A stretch of DNA of 64,000 nt from Flectobacillus major DSM 103 (GCF_000427405.1 NZ_KE386491.1:4939303-5003302); one strand, 5' to 3'; positions 19,875 to 29,511 are shown, numbered from the stretch's first letter. The notes: generated from the letters alone by a model not told the origin. Made by a program: numbers and translations.

Positions 19875-21239
19875 ATGAAATACATACTTTCGCTTGTCTT
19901 TATAGTAATGGTGTCGCTAACAGGATGGGCTCAGCATCGCATCGAGTTTCGTATCAAGGGTGTTCGAGATTCTACGTTCTATTTGGTCAATACCTACGAA
20001 AATAGTTATTTGGTACAAGATACCGCCAAGGCTGATGCCAATGGTAAAATTGTTTTTGAGGGCAACAAGCCTTTGATGAAAGGATATTATTTGTTGGTTC
20101 AAAATAATAGACGGTTATTCGATTTTTTGTTGAATGACCAATCTTTTACTATCGAAACTGATACTGCCGATTTTATAGCCAACTTTAAAGTAACAGGTGC
20201 TTCCGAAACCCAAAAGTTTGCAGAGTTCTTAAAAACCGTTAATGAAAAAGGTACCAAGATTGGCAAGGCATCTGCTGCCGAACGCCCTCAGTTGATAGCC
20301 GAAATAGAGCAATACAAAAAAGACTTTGTGAAGAAATACGAAGGTTCGTTTGCCGCCAATATCGTAAAAATTAATACCGAAGTACCAGTGCCTCCGCTAC
20401 CAGCCAAATCTACTGTAAAAGATACTGTTAGAAGAAATGAGTACATCCTCAAACATTTTTTTGATAATGTAGCTTTGTCCGACGAGCGTATGGTACGAAC
20501 GCCATTTTTAGGCAACTTGTTTGCCAATTACCTCAAAACACTCGAAAGCTCGTTCGACCCCGATACCGTTATTCAAATTGCGGATTATATCATTGATAAA
20601 ACACCTCCAAGAACCGAAATACGTAAATATGTAGTAGGCAAATTTGCCCAAAAATTTATTGCATCCGACTTTATGGGTAAAGAAGGAATTTATACGCACG
20701 TAGCCGAAAAATATATTCTTAGCGACAAGGTACTTTGGGATTCGTCGACTATCAAAAAGAATTTTGAATATGTGTATCGTATGAAACCTGTGTTGATTGG
20801 CAAAATTCTCAAAAATATGCCTCTAACCGACACCCTCGACCGCCCAATGCCTTTGCATGCCATAAAATCAAAATATACCTTGGTGATGATTTATGACCCT
20901 AATTGCCATCATTGTCAGGAAACCACCAAGCAGTTGGTAAAAGATTACCCCAAATTAGCGGCTGCGGGGGTTAAAGTATACATGGCAAGTGGAGTTGCTG
21001 GCGATAAACGCAAAAAAGACGAATGGCGTAAGTTTATCCGTGATTTTAAAACACAACCATTTATCAATGTCTATGACTCGAAAAACCTTGTAGATTTTAC
21101 CAACGAATACAATACAATTACATTCCCGAATGTGTTTTTGGTAGATAGTAATTTTAAAATATTGGCTAATAAAAAACTAGAAACAGAGCAGTACTTACGG
21201 CTGATTTCGGTTGTTGAAAAGGCTAAAACAAAAAAATAG
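19875..21239 (+). CDS. Periplasmic thioredoxin-like protein with DUF4369 and DUF5106-type regions
   Basis: A signal peptide (residues 1-19, ending GWAQ) precedes a small beta domain with FRIKGVRDSTFYLVNTYE, the pattern of DUF4369. A helical middle region of about 200 residues follows, as in DUF5106. The C-terminal thioredoxin fold has a CHHC redox motif in YDPNCHHCQETTKQL and the cis-Pro loop in ITFPNVFLVD. Such proteins are membrane-associated thiol-disulfide oxidoreductases of the TlpA/ResA type in Bacteroidota. The substrate is unknown. It is monocistronic; a MITE-like repeat begins seven bases after the stop. Confidence 0.85.
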   Translation: MKYILSLVFIVMVSLTGWAQHRIEFRIKGVRDSTFYLVNTYENSYLVQDTAKADANGKIVFEGNKPLMKGYYLLVQNNRRLFDFLLNDQSFTIETDTADFIANFKVTGASETQKFAEFLKTVNEKGTKIGKASAAERPQLIAEIEQYKKDFVKKYEGSFAANIVKINTEVPVPPLPAKSTVKDTVRRNEYILKHFFDNVALSDERMVRTPFLGNLFANYLKTLESSFDPDTVIQIADYIIDKTPPRTEIRKYVVGKFAQKFIASDFMGKEGIYTHVAEKYILSDKVLWDSSTIKKNFEYVYRMKPVLIGKILKNMPLTDTLDRPMPLHAIKSKYTLVMIYDPNCHHCQETTKQLVKDYPKLAAAGVKVYMASGVAGDKRKKDEWRKFIRDFKTQPFINVYDSKNLVDFTNEYNTITFPNVFLVDSNFKILANKKLETEQYLRLISVVEKAKTKK

Positions 21240-21246
21240 CTGTTGT

Positions 21247-21483
21247 AAACATGAGTTATGCCAAGTTGAGTGAATGGCGGTTATTTTTGAATATGATTTT
21301 TACCAGTAGAGACGCAATGCTTTGCGGCTAGTGTCATTTAACCTAAAAAAGGCGGTCGAAAAACAATTTTCGACTGCCTTTTTTAAGCCTCATCAAAGTA
21401 CACTTGACGACCTTATGAATCACAACAAATACAAATAGAGGGTATCTTTTAATATTACCTAATGTTTGGGATGACTCATGTTT
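21247..21483 (-). mobile_element. MITE-like repeat, copy 1
   Basis: This 237-base element has terminal inverted repeats: AAACATGAGTTATGCC at the left end and GGGATGACTCATGTTT at the right, with two mismatches between arms. It shares its end sequences, internal blocks (TTATTTTTGAATATG, TCTTTTAATATTACCTAA) and two hairpins with the copy at 37698-37968. There is no coding capacity. It fills the gap between two convergent genes and ends three bases before the stop codon of the rhamnosidase gene. The strand is assigned so that it matches the direction of the adjoining minus-strand gene. Confidence 0.75.
21347..21385. terminator. Hairpin terminator inside MITE copy 1
   Basis: AAAAAAGGCGGTCGAAAA pairs with TTTTCGACTGCCTTTTTT, including one G-T wobble. 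A and T runs flank it, so it can stop transcription of both converging genes. Confidence 0.75.
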
Positions 21484-21485
21484 TT

Positions 21486-23849
21486 CTATTCAGCTACAAA
21501 AGTGTATTTCCCTCCTTTTGACACTTCAAAATTTAGGTAATGTTCATTGCCCGGTACCAAGTCGATATAAGCCAGGCTTGGAATGTATTTGGTATTGTGA
21601 AAAATCGTTTGCCCATTACAAACAATTTTTTTGTAAATATCTGCAATAATAGGAATTGAAATAATCCCTGTCATATTTTCAGGTATTTCAGCCATTAAAT
21701 TAAGCTGTTGATTGCTATAAGTTATATTGAGTTTTATGATACCTTTTGGGGTAGGCACTTTGCATTGTACGCTTGAAAGTGAGCCAAGCTGTGGCTGAAT
21801 ACGGAACGACTGAAAGCCGTCGGACAATGGCGAAATTCCTGCAACATATTGTGATAAAAGGGTGATTGGGCCACCTGTCCAGCCATGGTTATAAGTGCCT
21901 CCACCGTACAGATGACTATTCACAGCCCAGCCTTCCCAAAGAGTTGTTAAAGGGCTATTAACCATTTCGGTATAACGTTTCTTCATTCTAGTCAGACCAC
22001 CTTGGGCATCAGCCATCATAAAAAATGCTTCAAGGATATATTTTTCCATGTAGGGGCTGGCGTGCATTTCATGAGAAAGAAATTGTTGGATAGCAGGAAA
22101 TTTATCGGCATCGGCCAATCCTGCCACTACAGCAAGTCCATTGCCTCGGTCGTCGGTAATGCCTTGATAGTCTGGGCTTTTATAGAAAGTTCCTTGCCAG
22201 AAAATAGTATTAAAAGCCTCTTTTAGTTCCTGCATTTTGTACTCATATTCGGCCATGTCTTGCTCGTTGTGAGTGAGGTGGGCCATTTTGCTAAGCCCTT
22301 TTAGTGCCAAATAATACCACGCATTATCTAACAGCGGAATATCTAGGTTATCGCCCCAATCGTGCCACATCCAGCCACCAGTACGGTGCTCTACCAAGCC
22401 ATCTTGCTTGGTATGCCAAAGAGCTAGGTATTTTTTGACGTGTGGATACACCTCCTTGATAAGGGCGGTATCGCCTGTGTATTTGAAATAATTCCAGAAG
22501 CCATATTCCCCAATACTGGTTAGCATTTGCCCAGGTAATTCTTTATCCCAGTTACCAGCAGGAATAGGCGAAAAAAGTACCCCATCGGGTTTTTGCCAAT
22601 GTACTAACTCGCGAATAGCTTTTTTTAGTGAACGATGCCCCATTACGTCCCAATAATAAAATATTTCACCTTCATTAATCACGACATCGCCCCACCACTG
22701 AGCTCTTTCACGGTCGGGACAATCAGAAATAACATCCCTAACATTGAGGGTTAGGGTATTGAGGGCTTTTTCTTTTAAGGTATTATAAAAAGGGTCGTTA
22801 CAACTAAAATCGCCCACTGTTTCGGCATTGTATCGGGTTTCTCGGTATTTAAGGGCCAGTACTTTTACACCTTTTGGGAAAAAATATTTTACATCGTGGC
22901 CATTAAAATAGGCATAACTTTCAAACTCCTGAATACCCTTAGTTGTAATATATTCGGTACGAATGTTGGGGGCACTTCCTCCAAGATAGTTATCGGTACG
23001 AATGTCGATTTTGAGTCCGGCGGGAGCATCAATTTTGAAATAAGGTGTAACAGTCAAGTTTTTGGGTAAAGCCATCGCAATTGTGTCGCCTTGTGCTGTA
23101 AAAGGCAGTGTTGGATTGGCTTTATGAGTAATATAGCTTATTGTATTAGGATAATTTTTTAAGCCTGCATTGTACCATTGTGGAATAGGACGAGCAATCA
23201 GCTTGTTCCAAGGGCTTTCACCTGCATAGGCTAGCTCGGTAGCAGCATTCCATTTTGAATCATCATATTGAGAGGTATACCACAAAGGTAATTGTAGGTT
23301 GGCATCGAAAGAAACATTTGATTCGGGCATTCGAAAATTGGGGTGAGGTGCAGGCGTTTCGCCAAAGGCTGGATGCACTTTGGCTAGCCAAGTAGCATTA
23401 CTAACAAGGCTAGTTTGTAAACCAAGCGATAAGTCAAATAACAAACCAGTTTTGCCCGAACTTTTGTGATTAAACCCATCTTTTCCAAAATACCATACCA
23501 AAATAGCAATGGTATTGTCTCCATTTTTGAGGTATTGAGCTATATTAATTTCGTCATAATAGGTATCGTTTGGATTCGGGCCTCTTTTTAGCCCACCCTC
23601 AAATACCACCATTTGACCATTGACCCAAAGCCAATATTTTGAATCTACTGCAATTTTGGCTATTGCATAAGAGGATGATTTTGGCACATTGAATTGCTTA
23701 CGAAAACAAATCCACTGATTAGGTTTCTTTGATTCGGTATTAGTGCTAATCCAACGTGCTGATGTACTAAACTGTGCCATAGCCGAATAACTCAGCCCGA
23801 TTATGACAATAATAGCTTGGAAAATAGAGAGGTAAGGTATTTTTTTCAT
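21486..23849 (-). CDS. Secreted alpha-L-rhamnosidase-like glycoside hydrolase (GH78 type)
   Basis: A signal peptide (residues 1-25) is followed by beta-sandwich domains (ARWISTNTESKKPNQWICFR, YWLWVNGQMV) and then a six-hairpin (alpha/alpha)6 barrel. The barrel opens with NVRDVISDCPDRERAQWWGD, the counterpart of the GH78 DCP.R.ER..W.GD motif that supplies the general acid region. It continues with WHDWGDNLDIPLLDNAWYYLALKG and TLWEGWAVNSHLYGGG, and ends in a C-terminal rhamnosidase beta domain (FRIQPQLGSLSSVQCKVPTP). These enzymes release rhamnose from plant or microbial glycans in the periplasm. At 787 residues it is within family range. Substrate specificity is not proven. No SusC/SusD partner lies nearby. 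Confidence 0.85.
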   Translation of the reverse strand: MKKIPYLSIFQAIIVIIGLSYSAMAQFSTSARWISTNTESKKPNQWICFRKQFNVPKSSSYAIAKIAVDSKYWLWVNGQMVVFEGGLKRGPNPNDTYYDEINIAQYLKNGDNTIAILVWYFGKDGFNHKSSGKTGLLFDLSLGLQTSLVSNATWLAKVHPAFGETPAPHPNFRMPESNVSFDANLQLPLWYTSQYDDSKWNAATELAYAGESPWNKLIARPIPQWYNAGLKNYPNTISYITHKANPTLPFTAQGDTIAMALPKNLTVTPYFKIDAPAGLKIDIRTDNYLGGSAPNIRTEYITTKGIQEFESYAYFNGHDVKYFFPKGVKVLALKYRETRYNAETVGDFSCNDPFYNTLKEKALNTLTLNVRDVISDCPDRERAQWWGDVVINEGEIFYYWDVMGHRSLKKAIRELVHWQKPDGVLFSPIPAGNWDKELPGQMLTSIGEYGFWNYFKYTGDTALIKEVYPHVKKYLALWHTKQDGLVEHRTGGWMWHDWGDNLDIPLLDNAWYYLALKGLSKMAHLTHNEQDMAEYEYKMQELKEAFNTIFWQGTFYKSPDYQGITDDRGNGLAVVAGLADADKFPAIQQFLSHEMHASPYMEKYILEAFFMMADAQGGLTRMKKRYTEMVNSPLTTLWEGWAVNSHLYGGGTYNHGWTGGPITLLSQYVAGISPLSDGFQSFRIQPQLGSLSSVQCKVPTPKGIIKLNITYSNQQLNLMAEIPENMTGIISIPIIADIYKKIVCNGQTIFHNTKYIPSLAYIDLVPGNEHYLNFEVSKGGKYTFVAE

Positions 23850-24114
23850 AAGAATGCTATAAAAACACCTCTAAATATAAAGAATAGTTGACTATGATGT
23901 ATCATGATGTAGACGAATGCAGGGCTAATCTTTGATACTAAACAAGGTGAAGCTATTTTTAATTTGATAAAATAGAGAACAAAAAATTTAGTACTCAGGT
24001 TGATTCTTCTGAATAATCATTAAATATTTCTTTTAATCAGGGCTTTCAAAGTGAAAGGATAGTTGTTGATTTTTGAACAACTTCATTGTTATTTCACCCA
24101 CAATCATTTTGGCA

Positions 24115-25740
24115 TTAATCCTTAATCATCTTAAAAACCTGTTGCTGAGTGTTATCTTTTATGCTGAGAAAGTACAAGCCATTTTGGAGGTTTTCGCATG
24201 GTATAGTTTGAAGTTTGTGGGTGATACTACCCGACAAGACGGTTTGTCCCAATGTATTTACTAGCTCGAAAGAGTAGCTATTCTGAGCATCGAACTGAGC
24301 AATAGCTATTTTGATTTGATTAGAAATTGGATTGGGAAATGCCCAAAACTTTCCCTCAAAAGTAATAGGTTGAGCCAATTGCATGGCACGTTCAAAATGA
24401 GGTACTCCATAACCCAACTGTGGGGTAGGCTTGGTGTACGTACTTCCCGACTGCTGTATTACACGAATAACCTCTTGGGCCTTCATTTGGGGATTGGCTT
24501 GCCAAAAACCAGCCACCATACCACACAAAATAGGCGATGCAAATGATGTTCCACTTGTGGTGGTATAATTACCAAAAGCATTGGCTACGGCTACACTTTG
24601 CCCCATGGCTGCCACATCGGGCTTGACGCGTCCGTCGGCACTTGGACCAATAGAGGTAAAAACAACATACGATTGGTAGGCATCTACTGCCCCTACGCTT
24701 AGTACAGAATCGGCGTCGGCAGGTGTCGAAATATATTTCCAATCGCTATTACCTTCGTTGCCTGCACTGATAGTACAGATGATTCCTTTGGCGGCAGCCA
24801 ATGCTGCAGCACGGGCTGCAATAGTTGTTTTTCCGTCAAAATCTTTATATTGGTGGTTGGTAGCAGGATTGTCAAATTCGGTATATCCCAATGAAGAATT
24901 AATTAAATCTACGCCAAGGCTATCGGCGTATTCAGCTGCAATAAGCCAATTTACTTCTTCTAATAACGATTCATTTTCGGTATCTTCTGTTCGCAAGAGC
25001 AAATACGACGCATTGGGGGCTGTGCCAACCAATCTACTGGTTTGTTGTGCGGCCAAACATGACAGTACGGCCGTTCCGTGGCTACTACCTTCATATACAA
25101 ACGATTTGTTGTTGACGAAGTCGTATGTACCTACAATTTTGTTTTCGTTGAAAAGATATGAAAATACAGGCAGTGTATTTACCGACGAGTAGCCTGCATC
25201 TAAAATAGCAATTAGCATACCTTCGCCCCTAAAGCCTTGTTCGTGCATTTTGTCAACACCAATCATATTGTTTTGCATATAAGCCAAGCCAAAATCGGGA
25301 GCTGTATCGAAGGCTTCAAATTTGGCCTTTTGACGGGTAGCTCTATTGGCTGTATTGCGTTTTTGTAGAGGTGTATTCCCTTCAATTCCTTTTACATAGG
25401 GAAGTGATAAAATTTGTTGAAGCTGAGTGTCGTTAGCTTCGACCAATGCCCCATTGAACCACCTAGACGTAAACCCGACTTTAGCACCGGTTTGCTTTAT
25501 TGCATTTAGGTAACTGATGTTAACGGGCAAATCCTGAGTAGTGATTGAGATTGATTGCCTGTTTCTGCGTTGTATAGCCCTTTCCGAAAGAAATTGTCGG
25601 GGAGTGGCTACATTGTAAGTAGAGTTAGCTTTATCGCTAAAAAGAACTAAATACTGTTGGGCGTTTTGTGCCGAAGCTACCGAGGTCAGTAGCCAAAAAC
25701 AGCAACAATATAGTATTGAAAAGTAATTATTCTTTTCCAT
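24115..25740 (-). CDS. Secreted subtilisin-like serine peptidase (S8) with type IX sorting domain
   Basis: After the signal peptide (start taken at MEKNNYFS, 25740) there is an inhibitor-I9-like propeptide region, then a subtilase domain. The triad is visible: Asp in AILDAGYSS, His in SSHGTAVLS and Ser in TTSGTSFASPI, at 192, 232 and 410 when counted from the frame's upstream start at 25773. The oxyanion Asn lies in ISAGNEGNSDW. The last 80 residues form a type A T9SS sorting domain (FWAFPNPISNQIKI, GLYFLSI, FKMIKD), so the enzyme is probably exported through the type IX system to the cell surface. Its start overlaps the end of the upstream lipoprotein gene by 14 bases, suggesting translational coupling. 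Confidence 0.92.
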   Translation of the reverse strand: MEKNNYFSILYCCCFWLLTSVASAQNAQQYLVLFSDKANSTYNVATPRQFLSERAIQRRNRQSISITTQDLPVNISYLNAIKQTGAKVGFTSRWFNGALVEANDTQLQQILSLPYVKGIEGNTPLQKRNTANRATRQKAKFEAFDTAPDFGLAYMQNNMIGVDKMHEQGFRGEGMLIAILDAGYSSVNTLPVFSYLFNENKIVGTYDFVNNKSFVYEGSSHGTAVLSCLAAQQTSRLVGTAPNASYLLLRTEDTENESLLEEVNWLIAAEYADSLGVDLINSSLGYTEFDNPATNHQYKDFDGKTTIAARAAALAAAKGIICTISAGNEGNSDWKYISTPADADSVLSVGAVDAYQSYVVFTSIGPSADGRVKPDVAAMGQSVAVANAFGNYTTTSGTSFASPILCGMVAGFWQANPQMKAQEVIRVIQQSGSTYTKPTPQLGYGVPHFERAMQLAQPITFEGKFWAFPNPISNQIKIAIAQFDAQNSYSFELVNTLGQTVLSGSITHKLQTIPCENLQNGLYFLSIKDNTQQQVFKMIKD

Positions 25741-26422
25741 AGTCGGTGATTTGATAGGTCGTAATTGAGCCAAAGTCTATAATCGCTTTTCCTAAACAAT
25801 GGGGTTGATAACAATAAGATACATCCGTTTTTTTCAAAAAAATCATTCCAATATTGGCTGCATAAACCGTGAGCTGACTTTTTTGTCCCAAAGCTGTAGA
25901 GTCTTGATACTGAATAACATGGGCAGTTTGTGGAAAAGTTTGATGATTAACCACAAAGGTATTTTTGATTGCCTGCAAAGATGCAATAGCTTTACCCAAA
26001 GTGTTATACTGATGGTAGTTCCAAGTTTGTCCTACAACCAATGGCGATGGCAGTAAGTACAAAGGTATATTTTGTTCTACCTGAATCACTTTATCTGTAT
26101 AAACCATAATCTGTACAAGTTGTTCGGTTTGCCAGTTTTGCTGAGGTGTATTACGCCTTCGTTGTACTATTATCAATTTTTCTTCTCCCGAAACTTGCTT
26201 TTCAGACGACTGTAGTTGGTATTGCAACTGGTATGTTTGTTTTTCAACGGATTGATTGATTCCATATTGTATTTGTTCTACGGCATAGGTAACATACTGT
26301 CCTTTTTCTTGTAAAAGAAAAGTTCGAGCCAGTAATAGAGGTGCTATTTTGGGCTCTTGAGTTGACTGGCAAGTAAGCATTAAAAGGCTTATAAAAATAA
26401 GGGTGTAGCAATGTTTAGGCAT
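25727..26422 (-). CDS. Lipoprotein of unknown function coupled to the S8 peptidase gene
   Basis: I do not recognise the family. The N-terminus is a lipoprotein signal with lipobox LMLTC (Cys18). The mature part is beta-rich, with many Gln and Thr residues. A segment such as PLVVGQTWNYHQYNTLGK is common in Bacteroidota envelope proteins of the DUF-type lipocalin-like beta barrels. The gene ends inside the first codons of the subtilase gene, so the two are expressed together, and it could be a chaperone or inhibitor for that protease. The start is unusual: a complete intrinsic terminator stem ends six bases upstream of the ATG. Confidence 0.7.
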   Translation of the reverse strand: MPKHCYTLIFISLLMLTCQSTQEPKIAPLLLARTFLLQEKGQYVTYAVEQIQYGINQSVEKQTYQLQYQLQSSEKQVSGEEKLIIVQRRRNTPQQNWQTEQLVQIMVYTDKVIQVEQNIPLYLLPSPLVVGQTWNYHQYNTLGKAIASLQAIKNTFVVNHQTFPQTAHVIQYQDSTALGQKSQLTVYAANIGMIFLKKTDVSYCYQPHCLGKAIIDFGSITTYQITDYGKE

Positions 26423-26427
26423 AAAAA

Positions 26428-26457
26428 TAGCCCAATAGAAAAGTGACTATTGGGCTA
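26428..26457 (-). terminator. Intrinsic terminator abutting the lipoprotein start codon
   Basis: On the minus strand TAGCCCAATAG pairs perfectly with CTATTGGGCTA across an eight-base loop and is followed by TTTTTA. It ends transcription from the M61 peptidase gene. It lies only five bases before the ATG at 26422, so it also occupies the ribosome-binding region of the next gene. Confidence 0.85.
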
Positions 26458-26488
26458 GAAATTTATATAAAAAATAAAGAAAAATCAA

Positions 26489-28360
26489 TTATTTGTTTTC
26501 AGGGCTCAACCATGCTTTTAGCAAGTTAATTTGTGTATCGGTAGGTACAGCTACTGGTTTGAGGAGGTTTTTCTCAGTAATTTCAGGAATAAATAACGCT
26601 GCTGATAATTTGGTTTCTACCTTTTTATCTCCGTCTTTGCGTAATACTATTACTTCGACATTATCGTTTTCCTTGGTATTCTGCATAAAGTCTAAGCGAG
26701 TAGCTCGGAACGAATTGAGGTCTAAAGGCTTGCCATTCAACGACACAAATTCGTCGCCAGCTTTGTAGCCTAGCTTACGGCCAAAAGCATCGATACCTTC
26801 ATCGTCGACAATGAAAATACCCTTTGTGTCGGGATTAATGCCAAGATTATAGACCGACACCCCGATTGATTTTTCACGCACCTGAACGCTTTTCTGAAAC
26901 TCTAGGCCAACACTATTGAAAATTTCGGTTAATGGAAGCGGTTCTTTTCCTTCTACATATTTAGCAAAAAACTGGCGAATAGCAGGGAATTTAGTGATTT
27001 CGGCAATTTTATCAAAAAGTTCAGCATCATTAAATGACTTTTCTTTGCCATAGTATTTTGACAAATCACGCATCAAATTCTGAGTACCATATTTTCCTCC
27101 AGACAATTCACGCAGCTTAATATCTAGGCACAAGCCAATCAATGCTCCTTTTTCATAAACATTGGCATATTGGTCTTTGTATTTGTCCAATACATCTACG
27201 CTCATTTCTGTAAAAGGTACGTTATCTTGGTAGCGGTCGTACATATTATTGATTTTGCTACGCAACATATTGAGGTATTGCGGCAATTCAATCAAACCAT
27301 ATTTGATTTGCATGTGGCCAGCAGCGTATTCGGTCATACCTTCGTACATCCAAAGGTGCTTTGACATTTTTGGTTTGTTGTAATCAAAATTACCAATTTC
27401 GTCGGAGTGGATACTCAAAGGAGTAACAATATGAAAAAACTCATGAGCACAAACATCTTTTATTGTTTGAGACAACTCTTCGGCCGAAGCCTCAGGCAAG
27501 TAATAGAACGATGAGTAAGAGTGCTCCAAAGCTCCATAGCTGCCATTTTTGAGGTTATCAGAAAGCACAATCAAGAACGCATATTTTTTAATAGGAAGCG
27601 AGCCACCCAAATACTCTTTCTGAGCTTCTAAAAGGGTTTTTACGTTATCGGCAATTTCGGCTGAGGTTACTTTTTTGTTGGGCGAATACACGGCAATCAA
27701 AATATCGGCACCACCAACTTTCAAAATAGTAGTATCGGGTTTTGAATACATAATAGGAGCATCTACCAAATCCATGTAGTTGCCTGTGCTAAACACGTCC
27801 GACTTGGCATCTGATTTATTAGCAATCAGCGATGTTGCCCCATAAAACCCTGTAGGTTTTGTAAAAGTAACTTGGTACGTAACTTTTTTGAGGTTGTCAA
27901 AATACCCAAAGAAGCCATGAGTATTAATGGCAAAAAGGGTATCTTTTTCAATATCTGTACCAGCAGGCTCGAATACATATTCGCCACTGATTTCGGGCGA
28001 GTCCCAAGTGTCGTCTACTAAGTAAGTAATTTTGTAAAGGGATTTAGCTTTTTTGATTTTGTAGCTATTTTTATCCAATTTCTCGATAGTCAGAGCTTTC
28101 CCAGAAGCATCAAATGCTTTAAAATCAGAGGCATATCTACCAAAATCATAATTGGCATACGTACCTGGCACAATTTTGGGTAAATTGTACACAATTTCAT
28201 CTTTCTGGATTTTGGGTGTAATCAAAGATACCTCTAGCTTATCATTTTGCACATTGGTTAAGTCTACAAAGAACTGATAGTTAGTATTTTGTGGCACTTT
28301 TTGTGCAAAAATATTTACACAAAGCAAAAGTGCAAAAAGCGTTAAAATGCTATTTCTCAT
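26489..28360 (-). CDS. Secreted M61 family metallopeptidase with PDZ domain
   Basis: A signal peptide (1-19, ending FAQ) precedes an N-terminal beta domain (LPKIVPGTYANYDFGRYAS is typical of M61). The catalytic gluzincin domain has HEFFH at residues 306-310 as zinc site and Glu340 in LWMYEGMTEYAA as third ligand. A C-terminal PDZ domain contains KGIFIVDDEGIDAFGRKLGY and VIVLRKDG. M61 enzymes are glycyl or acidic aminopeptidase-like; the physiological substrate is unknown. The length of 623 residues is normal. It acts in the periplasm. Confidence 0.93.
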   Translation of the reverse strand: MRNSILTLFALLLCVNIFAQKVPQNTNYQFFVDLTNVQNDKLEVSLITPKIQKDEIVYNLPKIVPGTYANYDFGRYASDFKAFDASGKALTIEKLDKNSYKIKKAKSLYKITYLVDDTWDSPEISGEYVFEPAGTDIEKDTLFAINTHGFFGYFDNLKKVTYQVTFTKPTGFYGATSLIANKSDAKSDVFSTGNYMDLVDAPIMYSKPDTTILKVGGADILIAVYSPNKKVTSAEIADNVKTLLEAQKEYLGGSLPIKKYAFLIVLSDNLKNGSYGALEHSYSSFYYLPEASAEELSQTIKDVCAHEFFHIVTPLSIHSDEIGNFDYNKPKMSKHLWMYEGMTEYAAGHMQIKYGLIELPQYLNMLRSKINNMYDRYQDNVPFTEMSVDVLDKYKDQYANVYEKGALIGLCLDIKLRELSGGKYGTQNLMRDLSKYYGKEKSFNDAELFDKIAEITKFPAIRQFFAKYVEGKEPLPLTEIFNSVGLEFQKSVQVREKSIGVSVYNLGINPDTKGIFIVDDEGIDAFGRKLGYKAGDEFVSLNGKPLDLNSFRATRLDFMQNTKENDNVEVIVLRKDGDKKVETKLSAALFIPEITEKNLLKPVAVPTDTQINLLKAWLSPENK

Positions 28361-28432
28361 GTAGTAAAAAATTAAGGTCTAAAAGTTCAGCAATAGCTTG
28401 TTGGTAGCTTTTAGAAATGAATGGAATAAGTA

Positions 28433-28459
28433 ATGCCAACCATTTGGAATGATTGGCAT
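28433..28459 (-). terminator. Terminator-like hairpin after the TIM-barrel isomerase gene
   Basis: ATGCCAATCATT pairs with AATGGTTGGCAT (one wobble) around a three-base loop. There is no long T run on the minus strand, so termination may be partial. Confidence 0.55.
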
Positions 28460-28590
28460 TTTGAAATGGCAATATTTCAAAGTTAATAATCTTTAACGGG
28501 ATTATAACGAAAGATTATCAAGGAAAGTGTTGAGAAGTAAAAATAGCCTTACAAAAGGTCGAAAAAGCCTTTAAGCTGTAGAATAGCCAT

Positions 28591-29511
28591 TTATTTGGTA
28601 TTAGTATATCTTTTTCGCAACATATTTAGCATATATACATTAATAGCCCATTGGTTGGCTACGGGCTGCTGGGTATAAGGCAAAGTTGGCAAATAATTGG
28701 GTGGTCCAAACTCGGTAAGCATAGTAAGGGCTTGTCCTTTTTTCATTTTTAGGGCTACTACAGTGTCCCACCATTTTAGGTGAGTCTGAAATGCCGCTTC
28801 CCATTCGGGGGCACGGGGGTCGTTGACCTGTGGCCCTTCTTGATGCCCTACTCGGGTATGAATATGTCCTGTGCGTTCAAGGGCAAGTTGTACGGTTTCG
28901 GCTTGGTCTTCGAGCAACGATTCGTGTACATTACACCAATGCGAAATATCAAGAGTTAGTTCTAATGCGGGGTTTTTTTGGAGAAAATTATGGGCAATAT
29001 GAGCTGCAAAAAGCATGCGTCCTCGGTGTGTTTCATGATAAACAGGAATACCCGACTTTTGGGAGACTTGTGTCGTAAGGTCGATAAAAGCCTTATTTTG
29101 TTCATAAGTAAAATAATCGCGTCCACTATGACAATTAATATAGAGGGGCTTGATAGGCGATTGGCTAGTAGCAGCCTCAAGGTTTTTTTGGAACGTAGCC
29201 AAATGCTCTTTGGGGTCTTTCTGATGTCCTCCACAAAGGTATCCAATAGCGAGATTATGCTTTTTTAAAGCTGTAAAAAGCTCTTCTTGGGCATTTTTTT
29301 CGGTTGGCCACCACATTTCAATACCATCGTATCCTTCCTTTTTAGCGGCAGCACAAAAGGCATCGACAGTTCCGTTAAAGCCCCAGTTAGTGGCTAAGAT
29401 TTGTAAGGAAAAACCTTTTTCGGGTTGGGGAAAAGCTATCTGATGCGTTGTTGATGCCATTATCCCGAGGCTAGCCAACGAAGTAGTACTCATAAAATCA
29501 CGACGATTCAT
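28591..29511 (-). CDS. Exported sugar phosphate isomerase/epimerase-like TIM barrel protein
   Basis: From the ATG at 29511 the protein begins MNRRDFMSTTSLASLG, a twin-arginine signal. The mature part is a xylose-isomerase-like (AP endonuclease 2 fold) barrel with GYDGIEMWWPTEKNAQ, INCHSGRDYF, PVYHETHRGRM, LTLDISHWC, IHTRVGH and LTEFGPPNY. The Glu, Asp and His residues in these strands are the usual metal ligands. The reaction is unknown; relatives act on keto-sugars or inositol derivatives. The open frame begins at a TTG (29541), but the ATG before the Tat motif is preferred. Confidence 0.88.
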   Translation of the reverse strand: MNRRDFMSTTSLASLGIMASTTHQIAFPQPEKGFSLQILATNWGFNGTVDAFCAAAKKEGYDGIEMWWPTEKNAQEELFTALKKHNLAIGYLCGGHQKDPKEHLATFQKNLEAATSQSPIKPLYINCHSGRDYFTYEQNKAFIDLTTQVSQKSGIPVYHETHRGRMLFAAHIAHNFLQKNPALELTLDISHWCNVHESLLEDQAETVQLALERTGHIHTRVGHQEGPQVNDPRAPEWEAAFQTHLKWWDTVVALKMKKGQALTMLTEFGPPNYLPTLPYTQQPVANQWAINVYMLNMLRKRYTNTK

